DNA of 64,000 nucleotides from the NCBI GenBank assembly GCA_015063885.1, contig SVTH01000002.1, positions 159,248-223,247 of the forward strand, written 5' to 3'. The notes under the pieces are model-generated. The model worked only from the letters and a program-made list of their open reading frames with translations. It was not told the origin of the DNA and did no database searches. This document shows, one piece after another, positions 50,730-59,724 of this stretch. The number at the start of each line of letters is the position of its first letter. Position 1 is the stretch's first letter. The DNA comes from Oscillospiraceae bacterium (GTDB taxonomy: Bacteria; Bacillota; Clostridia; Oscillospirales; CAG-382). Position numbers and translations under genes: made by a program.

Positions 50730-51647
50730 ATGACGAAGCTCATCACCCTACAGATCAGCCCTTACCTTTCCCATGCGCTTGCGGAAAAGATCGCCCTGGC
50801 CAGGTGGCATACCAGCGACCCCGCTTGGGTCAACTGCGTCCGCCAATCATTATTCGACGAAGAAGACCCCGCCGCCTGCTTTGACGTGGTGGCAACCGAC
50901 CAAAACGGGGAGGTGGCGGGGCGATTGCATTGCATCCGTAACCAAACAGACCCTACCCTTTGGTATTACGGCGACCTGTTCGTCGTCCCCGCTTACCGCC
51001 GTATGGGGATCGCCACGGGGCTGGTAAACGCCGCCAGGACCCGCCTTGGGGAATTGGGAGGTACCCGCCTATGGTGCTACGTGGAGCCGGATAATACCGC
51101 CAGCCTTGCTTTGCAACGTTCCTTGGGCTTTACGGAACGCCCTTTTGCGACCTTTCATTCTTTGATCAACGACGGGGAGATCTTGTTTGAATGCTCCATC
51201 CCTTCTCCTTTCAATCTATTACCCGCTACGGTTACGGAAGCCTGCTTCGCTTGTATTCTGTACGCCCAAAATCGGGAAGCCTTGCACGGCGAGGCGATCT
51301 CGTTCCCTGTGTGGAAGGAGCTTTTGTCGGCAAACGATCCCGACGAAGCCCACTTTTTGATCTGCAAGGGTGCTGTGCCCGTGGGGTATCTGAAGCTGAA
51401 CGGCTTGCAAGGGCGGGAAAAGGCCCGGATCAGTATGCTTTGCGTGGCAAAAGTGCATCACCGTACGGGGGCGGGAAGCTACGCCGTCACCCATGCGGAA
51501 GCTATCCTGCGGGAAAAGGGCTTCACCAAGGCAGGCATCCAAACCACAAAGGACAACTACCCCGCCCGTAATCTGTACCGCAAGCTGGGCTATACCGAGA
51601 CTTTGTCTCCCGACACGGATCGTTGCTTTTACGAGAAATCCATATAA
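50730..51647 (+). CDS. tandem GNAT-domain acetyltransferase
   Basis: A 305-residue protein with two GNAT folds. The first has DLFVVPAYRRMGIATGLVNAAR (acetyl-CoA loop RRMGIA) and NTASLALQRSLGFTE. The second has ISMLCVAKVHHRTGAGSYAVTHAE (loop HRTGAG) and NYPARNLYRKLGYTE. Both keep a plausible acetyl-CoA loop. The ATG at 50730 follows AGGAGG with a short three-base spacing; the upstream frame from 50661 crosses the promoter. The acceptor is unknown. Confidence 0.85.
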   Translation: MTKLITLQISPYLSHALAEKIALARWHTSDPAWVNCVRQSLFDEEDPAACFDVVATDQNGEVAGRLHCIRNQTDPTLWYYGDLFVVPAYRRMGIATGLVNAARTRLGELGGTRLWCYVEPDNTASLALQRSLGFTERPFATFHSLINDGEILFECSIPSPFNLLPATVTEACFACILYAQNREALHGEAISFPVWKELLSANDPDEAHFLICKGAVPVGYLKLNGLQGREKARISMLCVAKVHHRTGAGSYAVTHAEAILREKGFTKAGIQTTKDNYPARNLYRKLGYTETLSPDTDRCFYEKSI

Positions 51648-51652
51648 CCGCC

Positions 51653-51727
51653 CCGAAAACGACAGTTTTCGGCAATAGATTTTCTTTGGAGTCAAGAACC
51701 TTTCTTTTTTCGAAAAGAAAGGTTCTT
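51653..51727 (+). repeat. half-length hairpin repeat, copy F
   Basis: CCGAAAACGACAGTTTTCGG (51653-51672), linker TTTCTTTGGAGTC and AAGAACCTTTC..GAAAGGTTCTT (51694-51727). It starts six bases after the GNAT stop, so it probably also serves as terminator. Confidence 0.8.
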
Positions 51728-51751
51728 ACGTTTTTTCTGCGTCCTTCTCTC

Positions 51752-51780
51752 TTGACTTCCTTTCCGGAATGGGGTATACT
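51752..51780 (+). promoter_or_regulatory. promoter for sdaA
   Basis: TTGACT (51752-51757), 17-base spacer, TATACT (51775-51780). Confidence 0.7.
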
Positions 51781-51809
51781 ACCTTCAGAACGAAACGAGA
51801 GGTGCTTTT

Positions 51810-53009
51810 ATGCAGTCTTTGCGCTATTTATATCGTATCGGAAGAGGCCCCTCCTCCTCCCACACCATGGGCCCCTTGGCGGCGGCAGAGCGGTTTTTGA
51901 AGGAATATCCCTCCGCAGACGCCTACCGCGTGATCCTCTACGGCTCCCTTGCCAAAACGGGAAGAGGCCACATGACGGACTTTATCCTGAAGGAGACCTT
52001 CGGGGAGCGTGAGCTGGACATCGTCCTGGATTGCGATACCCCCACGGATTTCCACCCCAACACCATGGATATCATCGCCTTTAACGGCGGGGAAGAGACC
52101 GCCCGCGTCCGCTATTACAGCGTTGGCGGCGGTGAGATCCTTGCGGAAGGGGAGCAGTTTGCAGAGCACGACGAGGTGTACCACCTGAACTCCTTTTCCC
52201 AAATCTCCCGCTATTGCCGCGAGAAGGATATCCGCATCTGGCAGTACGTGGAGGAATGTGAGGGCAAGGAGATCTGGGATTACCTTTCCGAAGTTTGGGA
52301 CGTGATGCAGAACGCCATCAAGGAAGGCCTGGAAGCCCAGGGGATCCTTCACGGCGGCATCGGTATCCAGCGGAAGGCACGGTACCTCTACCGCCAAAAG
52401 CACATCGACGAAAGCGAAGAGACCAAGACCAACCGCCTCATCTGCGCCTACGCCTATGCGGTGAGCGAGCAGAACGCCTCCGGCGGACAGATCGTCACAG
52501 CCCCCACCTGCGGTGCCTGCGGCGTCGTCCCTGCGGTTTTGAAGTTCCTCCAGACAAAGCGGAATTTCACAAGAGAGCAGATCCTCCATGCCCTTGCCAC
52601 GGCAGGGGTGGTGGGTAATCTGATCAAGACCAACGCCTCCATCAGCGGTGCGGAATGCGGATGCCAGGCGGAGATCGGCACGGCCTGCTCTATGGCGGCG
52701 GCTGCGGCGGCAGAGCTTTACGAGCTGGATCTTGATCAGATCGAATACTCTGCGGAAATGTCCATCGAGCACCACCTGGGGCTCACCTGTGACCCCATTC
52801 TGGGTCTGGTGCAGATCCCCTGCATCGAGCGGAACGCCATCGCCGCCATGCGTGCTCTGAATGCGGTGAATCTGGCGGATTTCCTGGCGGATTCCCGCAT
52901 GATCAGCTTCGACATGATCGTGGAGACCATGTACGAAACGGGCAAGGACCTGAAGGTCATCTACCGCGAGACCTCTGAGGGCGGCCTGGCAAAGCAATTC
53001 AAGAAGTAA
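51810..53009 (+). CDS. sdaA: L-serine ammonia-lyase (iron-sulfur, single chain)
   Basis: A 399-residue serine dehydratase converting L-serine to pyruvate and ammonia. The beta-type domain at the N-terminus has GPSSSHTMGPLAAAERFL. The alpha-type domain shows GGQIVTAPTCGACGVVPAV, GAECGCQAEIGTACSMAAA and PCIERNAIA, whose Cys residues bind the 4Fe-4S cluster. Many Firmicutes use two subunits; here both are in one chain, somewhat shorter than the E. coli enzyme. The ATG follows GAGAGGTG. Together with serA/serC at 8416-10887 it covers both synthesis and breakdown of serine. Confidence 0.93.
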   Translation: MQSLRYLYRIGRGPSSSHTMGPLAAAERFLKEYPSADAYRVILYGSLAKTGRGHMTDFILKETFGERELDIVLDCDTPTDFHPNTMDIIAFNGGEETARVRYYSVGGGEILAEGEQFAEHDEVYHLNSFSQISRYCREKDIRIWQYVEECEGKEIWDYLSEVWDVMQNAIKEGLEAQGILHGGIGIQRKARYLYRQKHIDESEETKTNRLICAYAYAVSEQNASGGQIVTAPTCGACGVVPAVLKFLQTKRNFTREQILHALATAGVVGNLIKTNASISGAECGCQAEIGTACSMAAAAAAELYELDLDQIEYSAEMSIEHHLGLTCDPILGLVQIPCIERNAIAAMRALNAVNLADFLADSRMISFDMIVETMYETGKDLKVIYRETSEGGLAKQFKK

Positions 53010-53024
53010 AGAGAGGATCTTCCT

Positions 53025-54629
53025 ATGGAACAATGGCATAAGGAAGCGGTGGTCTATCAGATCTACCCCAAAAGCTATCTGGATACCAACGGGGACGGCA
53101 TCGGCGACCTGCGGGGTATCATCAATAAACTGGACTATATCAAATCCCTTGGGGTGAATACCGTTTGGCTTTCCCCCTGCTACCCCTCCCCGGGGGACGA
53201 TAACGGCTACGACATCTCCGATTACCGGGGCATCGCGGCGGAATACGGCACCTTAGAGGAATTCAAGGAGCTGCTTGAGGGGATGCATTCCCGTGGGATC
53301 CGTCTGCTGATGGATCTGGTGGTGAACCATACCTCCGACGAGCACGAATGGTTCATAGAGAGCCGTAAGAGCCGTGACAACCCCTACCGTGACTATTACA
53401 TCTGGCGGGATCCCGTTGACGGCAAGGAGCCCAACGGTTGGACGGCGGCCTTCGGCGGCTCCGCCTGGGAATACGACGAGATCACGGGGCAGTATTACCT
53501 CCATCTGTTCTCCAAGAAACAGCCCGACCTGAACTGGGAAAACCCCAAGGTGCGGCAAGAGATCGCAGACATGATCAACTATTGGCTGGACATGGGTGTG
53601 GACGGCTTCCGTTGCGACGTGATCAACAATATCTCCAAGGATTTCACCCGTCCCTACGCAGGGGGCAACGGACCCCGCCTCCACGAGTTTTTGCACGAGC
53701 TCCACGTGAAGGCGTTGGAGCCTCACAAAGCGTTGACCGTGGGCGAGACCTGGGGACTCACCCCCGCCCAGGCGCTGGATCTCACGGGAGAAGCCCGCGG
53801 GGAGCTGACCATGACCTTCCAGTTTGAGCATCTGCTGTTGGGCCGTGTGGGCGGAGACAAATTCGACCCCGAGCCTCTGGATAAAAAAGCCTTCGTGGAC
53901 ATCCTGGCCAAATGGGAGGAAGGCCTGAAAGAGGACAGCTATCCCGTGCTGGTGATGGAAAACCACGACCAGCCCCGCGCCCTTTCCCGCTTTGGCGATA
54001 GGGAAAAATACCCCTACGAAAGCGCCACCATGCTGGCGGCTCTGCTGTACGGTATGCGGGGCGTGCCCTTCATCTACCAGGGGCAGGAGCTTGGCCTCCA
54101 CGACCCTACCTTTAACACGCTGGAGGAGTATCGGGACATCGAGACTCTGAACGCCTACGCCGAGTTGAAGGCCACGGGCAAATGGACCGACGAGGAGCTG
54201 CTTGCCAAAATGCAGTACGGCAGCCGTGACTGCGGGCGTGTTCCCATGCCTTGGAACAACGAAAAAGAGGGCGGCTTCACCACCGGCACCCCCTGGATCA
54301 AGACCCAGGCGGACCCGGGCTACACCGTGGCGGAGCAGGAAAAGGATCCCAAGTCCGTTTTGAACTTCTACCGCAAGCTGTTTGAACTGCGGAGGAGCAT
54401 CCCCGCCCTTGCCGACGGGGAATTCAAGCTCCTTTGGAATGAGGACGACGTGTCCGTCTATACCCGCACTGCCGAAGGCGTTACCGTGTACGTGGTGTGC
54501 AACTTCAGCGGCGAAAAGAAGGACCTGCCCGATTGCTTCCCCCACGGCGGCGCCATTTTGCTGAACAACTACGACAACGAAAAAGATTGGCTCCGACCTT
54601 ATCAGGCACTCTGGATCAAAACGAAGTAA
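53025..54629 (+). CDS. GH13 alpha-glucosidase (oligo-1,6-glucosidase / trehalose-6-P hydrolase type)
   Basis: A 534-residue cytosolic glycoside hydrolase. The opening WHKEAVVYQIYPKSYLDTNGDGIGDL is typical. The nucleophile Asp is in GVDGFRCDVIN, the acid/base Glu in LTVGETWG and the transition-state Asp in MENHDQPRALSRFG. Another conserved block is FIYQGQELGL. No signal peptide is present. The start follows AGAGAGGAT, 15 bases after sdaA. No sugar transporter is adjacent, so the exact substrate (isomaltose, sucrose or trehalose-6-phosphate) is unresolved. Confidence 0.9.
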   Translation: MEQWHKEAVVYQIYPKSYLDTNGDGIGDLRGIINKLDYIKSLGVNTVWLSPCYPSPGDDNGYDISDYRGIAAEYGTLEEFKELLEGMHSRGIRLLMDLVVNHTSDEHEWFIESRKSRDNPYRDYYIWRDPVDGKEPNGWTAAFGGSAWEYDEITGQYYLHLFSKKQPDLNWENPKVRQEIADMINYWLDMGVDGFRCDVINNISKDFTRPYAGGNGPRLHEFLHELHVKALEPHKALTVGETWGLTPAQALDLTGEARGELTMTFQFEHLLLGRVGGDKFDPEPLDKKAFVDILAKWEEGLKEDSYPVLVMENHDQPRALSRFGDREKYPYESATMLAALLYGMRGVPFIYQGQELGLHDPTFNTLEEYRDIETLNAYAELKATGKWTDEELLAKMQYGSRDCGRVPMPWNNEKEGGFTTGTPWIKTQADPGYTVAEQEKDPKSVLNFYRKLFELRRSIPALADGEFKLLWNEDDVSVYTRTAEGVTVYVVCNFSGEKKDLPDCFPHGGAILLNNYDNEKDWLRPYQALWIKTK

Positions 54630-54636
54630 AGCAAAA

Positions 54637-54667
54637 ATCCTTGCTCGTCTTGGGCAAGGATTCTTTG
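54637..54667. terminator. bidirectional terminator
   Basis: AATCCTTGC / GCAAGGATT stem between the convergent GH13 and 210-aa genes. Confidence 0.75.
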
Positions 54668-54674
54668 TATGTTC

Positions 54675-55307
54675 TCACTCTTCAAACGGAGGATTGACTC
54701 CCGTCATCCCGAATCGGGAAAAGCTGACGACCACCTCGTACCGTGATCCGCCGTAAAAACGGTAGCCCACGATGGAGATCCTTCCGTTTTCTCTTCTGAG
54801 CCGGACGTCGTGGAAATTGTTGAACTGCTTTTCCACCTCGTCGTCCAATTCCCAAACGAACAAATGCCCTTCGGCTCTTGTCCAATTACTGCGGTCAAAA
54901 AGCTCCGTACTGATGGCGGAGGGCGTATAGTCAGAGATCTCGCAATCCCATTGGTCCATGAAGCTTCGGCGATAATTGTATATTTTCTCGTCTTCGATCT
55001 TATAGTAGTAACTGTCGCCTTTTTGAACCCAATTGCCATCCACGAAGGTGATGCTTTCGGTTTGGGGAGAAATATCGTTGGGCCCTCGGACTGTCACCTC
55101 TATGGTGCAGGAGCGGGTGAAGAAGAACAATACCTTCAGCTTGTGGATGGGGTTCAGGGAAAGATAGCAAAAGGACAGTACCAGCAGGGTGATCAATAAG
55201 TACTTGGGTGCTTTCTTACGCAATGCGGTCAGAAAATTCCGCATTTTATACCCCGTCAAGGCGTATTTGACACGGCGAAACAACGGCTGACGTGTTTTTT
55301 CCATCAT
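54675..55307 (-). CDS. single-TM protein of unknown function
   Basis: A 210-residue protein. A basic N-terminal 42 residues precede one TM helix (YLLITLLVLSFCYLSLNP), leaving a C-terminal extracellular domain of about 145 residues. That domain is mostly beta (IEVTVRGPNDISP, ISIVGYRFYGGSRYEVVVSFSRFG) and rich in Tyr, Arg and Asp. The ATG at 55307 follows AAAGGAGATAGCC; a second ATG follows immediately. The frame to 55427 runs through a palindromic repeat. No family is recognised. Confidence 0.7.
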   Translation of the reverse strand: MMEKTRQPLFRRVKYALTGYKMRNFLTALRKKAPKYLLITLLVLSFCYLSLNPIHKLKVLFFFTRSCTIEVTVRGPNDISPQTESITFVDGNWVQKGDSYYYKIEDEKIYNYRRSFMDQWDCEISDYTPSAISTELFDRSNWTRAEGHLFVWELDDEVEKQFNNFHDVRLRRENGRISIVGYRFYGGSRYEVVVSFSRFGMTGVNPPFEE

Positions 55308-55397
55308 GGCTATCTCCTTTCGTTTTACATGAAACACTTTTTGATAGAGAACTTGAAAAAGTCGCAAACATATTTTTGCACTATCGGGCGAAGCATG

Positions 55398-55446
55398 GGC
55401 TCCCTCCGGGAGGGAACAGCCAGCCATCCGGCTGACTGAGGGAGCC
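55398..55446. repeat. intergenic palindromic repeat GGCTCCCTC..GAGGGAGCC
   Basis: A 49-base interrupted palindrome: GGCTCCCTC at 55398, an inner CAGCCagccatccGGCTG stem and GAGGGAGCC ending at 55446. Such units are scattered in genomes of gut Oscillospirales. Only one copy is seen here. The rest of 55308-55585 holds nothing recognisable. Confidence 0.7.
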
Positions 55447-55585
55447 TGCGGGGGAGAGGGTAACTATTTTTGATAAAGATGTTGCTTTTTCCGTCCGCGG
55501 ACTTCTTGCGCTTTGCTTGCAAGGCGGCCTCGCTTCTCGGAGGGAGTCCATGACGACTTGGCCTTTATGTATTTGTAATACATTG

Positions 55586-57736
55586 TCATTTCTTCATCCT
55601 TTTGCTACAGCTTTTGCAAAGGCAACCTTGGTTTCTTCGCTTGATTTCATCATAGGTGCTATGCCCTTGTGGACAAAGCCACCAAGCGAAATGATGGCTG
55701 TTGGAGGCTACCTGAGATGGTGTGAGAGTGTTTTTTTCGTAATCCCATTCTTGGGCAAGGGTAGGATTGACTGTTGCGAGATCATTTACTCCTTCTGTCA
55801 CGATCCGTCCGGCACATCGGGGACAACCGCTTGCTTTTCTTGCGTTCGGCTCCGCTTCCCAAGAGTGAGCGCACACGGGGCATTTCCAGTGAACAGGGTT
55901 GTTTGAACCGTACGAAATAAGCCATGGCGTTAATTTCCCGTTTTTTTCGTAGTCCCATTCTTGAATCAGCCAAGGCCGTTTCTTTGCAACGCTGTTTTCT
56001 TTTTCGGATGTGAGATATCGTTCGTATATCTCCGTTCTGTCACGGGAAATATCGACATCAATTTTCGGGAGGTCGAGCATCTTTGCAAGATGTTTAATGA
56101 CAACATCGAAATCGGAATAATGTCCATCGGTGTATTTGTAATGTATGATGTCGTTGTTGGTGGTATATTCACTTTTTGGCCCTTCTTCGATACAAATCAA
56201 GCGGATATTGTTTTCCAAAAGGGCCTGCCTTTTTTTGCCATCGTGCTCTTTTCTGTTGCGGTGATAATATCGTCCATTGTATTCAATACCTACCGAGAGC
56301 GCAGGAAGATATACGTCGATTTCGTAACCGTGTTTCTTAAAGCGATTGACGGCCGATGTCACTTTGGATAGATAATAGAAAATCGCCTGCTCAGGGAACG
56401 AGGTCATTTTCTCAGCGGCACAGCCGGGGCAACCGTTGCCTCGGGTTCGACTGTAAATCCGTGCAGACCATTCGTGTCCTTTTTCGCATTGCCACCAGAC
56501 GATCTCTTTTGATCCGGCGGTAAAACCATCCGGAGTGCGGGGCTCATTTTTTGTGGGATGCCATTGCCGTGAAAGTTCGGGATGTGTTTGTACCAGAGAA
56601 CCTTTTTTCTTTATCAAATTGGTGCGAGTGGTTTGGACGCGTTTGAGCTTTGCACATTGTTTGCATCCTGTTCCGCTTACTCTTGATGCAACGCTTGTCT
56701 TCCATTCGTGACCACATGCTTGACACAACCACCAGAACCTTGTTGGCGTTCCCGAAAAGAGCATAGAGGGAGTGGTAGAGCCGTTTTTTGTGGGATGAAA
56801 TTCTTTTGAAATTTGCGGATGGGTCGTTGCCAGGTCATTCCTTCCGGGAATCAAAACCTTGTTGGCGCACGCAGGGCACCCGGTGTTTTGTCCGGTACGG
56901 GAATAAACAACTGCAGGCCATTCATATTGACACGTAGAACAGCGCCACCAAACTTTTTTGTCATGCCCGGCCGTTACATCGGTAGGCTTCAAATCATTGT
57001 TCTTGGTTGGATGCCATTCGGCGGCAATTTGAGGGAAGCGTGTTTGCAGATCATTGAAACCCACAAAAACGGCTTTTCCGCTACAGGCGGGACAAGATGA
57101 GCCTTGAACTCGTTGCACGATTTTAGCAGGGTAATGAAAGCCGCAGGTCGGACAGCACCAGTAGAACCTTTTGTTGGAACCTGCTGTTACTTGTTCGGGG
57201 GTGTTGGGGGCATTTTTTTCGTAGTCCCATTCTGCGGCGATAGCAGGGTGCGTTATTGCAAGAGACTGTTTCTGTTCCAACAGCTTCTTTTGCTTTGTCA
57301 GAGGTCGCTGTTTTTGAGCACAATTGGGGCAACCGGTTTTTCCATGGACGCGGTTGTTGATCGAAGTAGGCCAACGCCGGCCGCATGATTGGCAAATCCA
57401 AGATACGGAATCATTGGAGCCGGAAAGGTATTCGGAAGGGGCTTTGGAGTTGGCATCATAATCCCATTCGGGGAGTAATTCAGGATGGAGGGTAGCAAAG
57501 TCGTTAATGCCGACGATCGGCAGCTTCCCGGAGCAATATTGACAACTTGATTTCTTGGTAAAACGGTGATCGATTCGCGCCGTGTATGAATGTCCAATAG
57601 GACAGATCCAATTGGCATTCTTTTTTGACCAAACTGAGGTGGTTTCGGGAAGGAGGCCGATAGCTTCGTTTTTTGCATGATCCCATTCACTTATCAAATA
57701 GTCAATTTGTGAAATCGTCTTTTTTTGCCTGCTCAT
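55586..57736 (-). CDS. multi-zinc-ribbon protein with embedded PD-(D/E)XK nuclease domain
   Basis: A 716-residue protein with about eight treble-clef zinc-ribbon repeats. Each has the form EWDYEKN..TP...GS, then WxCxxCgheW and GCPxCA, followed by NDLATxHP. Six repeats (residues 10-443) precede and two (590-716) follow a nuclease-like domain at about 444-560. In that domain Glu449 (SFPEQA), Asp474 (YEIDVYLP) and Glu485 (GIEYNGRYYH) match a Vsr-like PD-(D/E)XK site. The ATG has AAGGAAC overlapping the esterase stop, so it is the third gene of that operon. Its base composition is clearly more AT-rich than its neighbours, suggesting transfer. It may be a DNA-targeting nuclease, for defence or mobility; this is not proven. 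Confidence 0.85.
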   Translation of the reverse strand: MSRQKKTISQIDYLISEWDHAKNEAIGLLPETTSVWSKKNANWICPIGHSYTARIDHRFTKKSSCQYCSGKLPIVGINDFATLHPELLPEWDYDANSKAPSEYLSGSNDSVSWICQSCGRRWPTSINNRVHGKTGCPNCAQKQRPLTKQKKLLEQKQSLAITHPAIAAEWDYEKNAPNTPEQVTAGSNKRFYWCCPTCGFHYPAKIVQRVQGSSCPACSGKAVFVGFNDLQTRFPQIAAEWHPTKNNDLKPTDVTAGHDKKVWWRCSTCQYEWPAVVYSRTGQNTGCPACANKVLIPGRNDLATTHPQISKEFHPTKNGSTTPSMLFSGTPTRFWWLCQACGHEWKTSVASRVSGTGCKQCAKLKRVQTTRTNLIKKKGSLVQTHPELSRQWHPTKNEPRTPDGFTAGSKEIVWWQCEKGHEWSARIYSRTRGNGCPGCAAEKMTSFPEQAIFYYLSKVTSAVNRFKKHGYEIDVYLPALSVGIEYNGRYYHRNRKEHDGKKRQALLENNIRLICIEEGPKSEYTTNNDIIHYKYTDGHYSDFDVVIKHLAKMLDLPKIDVDISRDRTEIYERYLTSEKENSVAKKRPWLIQEWDYEKNGKLTPWLISYGSNNPVHWKCPVCAHSWEAEPNARKASGCPRCAGRIVTEGVNDLATVNPTLAQEWDYEKNTLTPSQVASNSHHFAWWLCPQGHSTYDEIKRRNQGCLCKSCSKRMKK

Positions 57737-57746
57737 TTCTGTTCCT

Positions 57747-58415
57747 TCACCCGTATATCTCCCCGGAAAGGGTTTCTGCTTCCGCTTCCTTGGAGTGCAG
57801 GGTATGGCTCAACAGCCAGTCGTAGTTTTCCTCGGTGGTATATACCGTGTCCCAGCAGTTGTGATCCAGGTGGGGGTAGAGGATCAGCTCGCAATGACCG
57901 CCCCGCATATTGACGGCCTTGGCCATCTGCAGGCTGTCGATGGGATCCACCACCGTGTCGCAAAGCCCGTGGAAGGTACGTATGGGAATCTCCGTCAGCC
58001 GTGAAGTAAACCAGCAGATCCCGCCGCCGCACACCGGCATAATGGCGGCAAACCACTCCGGATGGATGCAGGCTAGCTCCCAGGTGCCGTAGCCGCCCAT
58101 GCTGTTCCCCGTAAGGTACACCCGCTCCACGTCCACGTAGGGAAGCTCCCGCAGTGTGTTGATCCAGGCGATGACAGTCTCCATCACCTCGTTCCAATCG
58201 TGCACCTCGCAAAGGGGTGCCGCCAGCAGAAAGCCCCTGTCCTGATGCAACCGCAGGTTGGTGAAGCAGGCGTTCCGCTTCAACACCTCTAAGTCGTTGC
58301 ACCGTGTGCCCGCCCCGTGGAGGAACACCATCAAGGGGTATTTCCCGGTTTCATCAAAGCCCTCGGGGTAAGAGACCACCGTTTGCAGGCCTTGGAATAC
58401 GTGATCTTTCAGCAT
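57747..58415 (-). CDS. alpha/beta-hydrolase esterase
   Basis: A 222-residue cytosolic hydrolase of the phospholipase/carboxylesterase type. The oxyanion block is MVFLHGAGTRCND, the nucleophile Ser is in YLTGNSMGGYGTWE, the Asp in HGLCDTVVDP and the His in PHLDHNCWDT. It lies one base after the M20 peptidase gene and ten bases before the zinc-ribbon gene. The substrate is unknown; a role with the amidohydrolase in deacylating conjugates is possible. Confidence 0.85.
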   Translation of the reverse strand: MLKDHVFQGLQTVVSYPEGFDETGKYPLMVFLHGAGTRCNDLEVLKRNACFTNLRLHQDRGFLLAAPLCEVHDWNEVMETVIAWINTLRELPYVDVERVYLTGNSMGGYGTWELACIHPEWFAAIMPVCGGGICWFTSRLTEIPIRTFHGLCDTVVDPIDSLQMAKAVNMRGGHCELILYPHLDHNCWDTVYTTEENYDWLLSHTLHSKEAEAETLSGEIYG

Positions 58416-58416
58416 A

Positions 58417-59610
58417 TCATTCTCCCTTCAAAAACGCCAATGCGTAGCTTGCCGCCGCGGCAGAGCCCTGCCACAAAACGTCCTCGTCAATGTCAAAAGC
58501 AGGGCTGTGATGCTCTGCACCGATCCCTTTTTCCTCGTTTCGGATCCCGATGAAGGCGAACACCCCGGGCCATCTGTGGAGGAACTTGGCAAAGGATTCC
58601 GATGCCATCCAGGGCTCCGCCTCGGTGAGACAGTCTGTCCCCAAGGCCTCTCCAATGGCCTGCCGTGCCAGGGCGGCGCAGGCTTTGTCGTTGACCACGG
58701 GGAACCCCGGCGGGTTGTAGCGGGTATACACCGCCTCACAGCCGTGGAGCGCACAAACGCTGTCGATGAGCTTTTTGAATTCGTGATAGAAGGTCATCCC
58801 CGCACCCTCACGGTCGAAGGTACGCATAGTGCCCTTGAATTTCAATTCCTCGGGGATCACGTTCTGGCAGTTCCCTGCGGTGACCTCCCCGATAGAGAAG
58901 GTCAGCGGGGTAAAGGGATCGATCTTGGTCATCCGCATGCTTCCCACACGGCCGTAGATCTCCACGAAGGCGTCGATGGGGTTGCACGCCCGATCGGGAC
59001 GGCTTCCGTGGCCGCCCTTCCCGCGGATGGTCACGTGGAAGGGGAGATTGCTTGCCATCATGGCGCCGTCATTCACGGCGATCTTCCCGCTTTCCACCCC
59101 TGCGTAGAGATGGGCGGCGTAGACGGAGTCGATGTGAACCTGCTCTTTTTCCAGATATTCCAAAAGGTAGCGGATGTTCCCGCCTCCTTCCTCTCCACGT
59201 TCAAAGCAGAGGTAGACCCTGCCGTTAAGCTCCTCCCGCTTTTCCATGAGAACCTTGGCCGCGCCCAACAGCATGGCTATATGGCCGTCGTGTCCGCAGG
59301 CGTGCATCACCCCCGGGTTCCCACTGATACAGTCCCGCTTACGGCACAGATTTTCCTCCGATTCCCGAATGGCAAGGGCGTCCACGTCGGCGCGGAGCAA
59401 AACGGCTTTTCCCTCCGTTTTCCCTTCCAACGTGGCGAGGATCCCGCCCTCGGGAACCTCCACGTAGGGGATGCCCATGGCCTCCAGCTCTTCTTTGATC
59501 TTTGAAAGAGTGTGGAATTCCTTCCCCGACAGCTCGGGATGGGTATGGAAATACCGCCGCAACCCAACGATATACTCTTCCTGTTCCTTTGCAAGCTCCG
59601 CGATGCGCAT
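58417..59610 (-). CDS. M20-family amidohydrolase (N-acyl-amino-acid hydrolase type)
   Basis: A 397-residue metal-dependent aminoacylase-like enzyme. The conserved LRRYFHTHPELSGKE at the start, LLRADVDAL, the MHACGHDGHIAMLLG metal site and FERGEEGGGN catalytic block are all present. A dimerisation domain includes KGGHGSRPD. Family members cleave N-acyl amino acids, indole-acetyl-amino acids or hippurate. The ATG follows GGGAGGCGG, and its promoter is at 59642. It is the first gene of the run with the esterase and the zinc-ribbon gene. Confidence 0.92.
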   Translation of the reverse strand: MRIAELAKEQEEYIVGLRRYFHTHPELSGKEFHTLSKIKEELEAMGIPYVEVPEGGILATLEGKTEGKAVLLRADVDALAIRESEENLCRKRDCISGNPGVMHACGHDGHIAMLLGAAKVLMEKREELNGRVYLCFERGEEGGGNIRYLLEYLEKEQVHIDSVYAAHLYAGVESGKIAVNDGAMMASNLPFHVTIRGKGGHGSRPDRACNPIDAFVEIYGRVGSMRMTKIDPFTPLTFSIGEVTAGNCQNVIPEELKFKGTMRTFDREGAGMTFYHEFKKLIDSVCALHGCEAVYTRYNPPGFPVVNDKACAALARQAIGEALGTDCLTEAEPWMASESFAKFLHRWPGVFAFIGIRNEEKGIGAEHHSPAFDIDEDVLWQGSAAAASYALAFLKGE

Positions 59611-59641
59611 ACAACCGCCTCCCGCTTCGTTTCATAAGCCC

Positions 59642-59670
59642 ATTATATACCCGTTCGTTCCATTTTGCAA
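59642..59670 (-). promoter_or_regulatory. promoter for the M20-esterase-zinc-ribbon run
   Basis: Minus strand TTGCAA (59670-59665), 17-base spacer, TATAAT (59647-59642). Confidence 0.65.
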
Positions 59671-59683
59671 GACGTTCCCGCAA

Positions 59684-59713
59684 AAAAGGCCGCACCGTTA
59701 CGGTACGACCTTT
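59684..59713 (-). terminator. terminator after the HTH-TPR gene
   Basis: Minus strand AAAGGTCGTACCG / CGGTGCGGCCTTTTTT stem. Confidence 0.75.
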
Positions 59714-59724
59714 GGTATGGGTCT

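Noticed and set aside
54675..55427. Longer start for the 210-aa gene at 55427
   Set aside because: The extension reads through an intergenic palindromic repeat; the ATG at 55307 has AAAGGAG.
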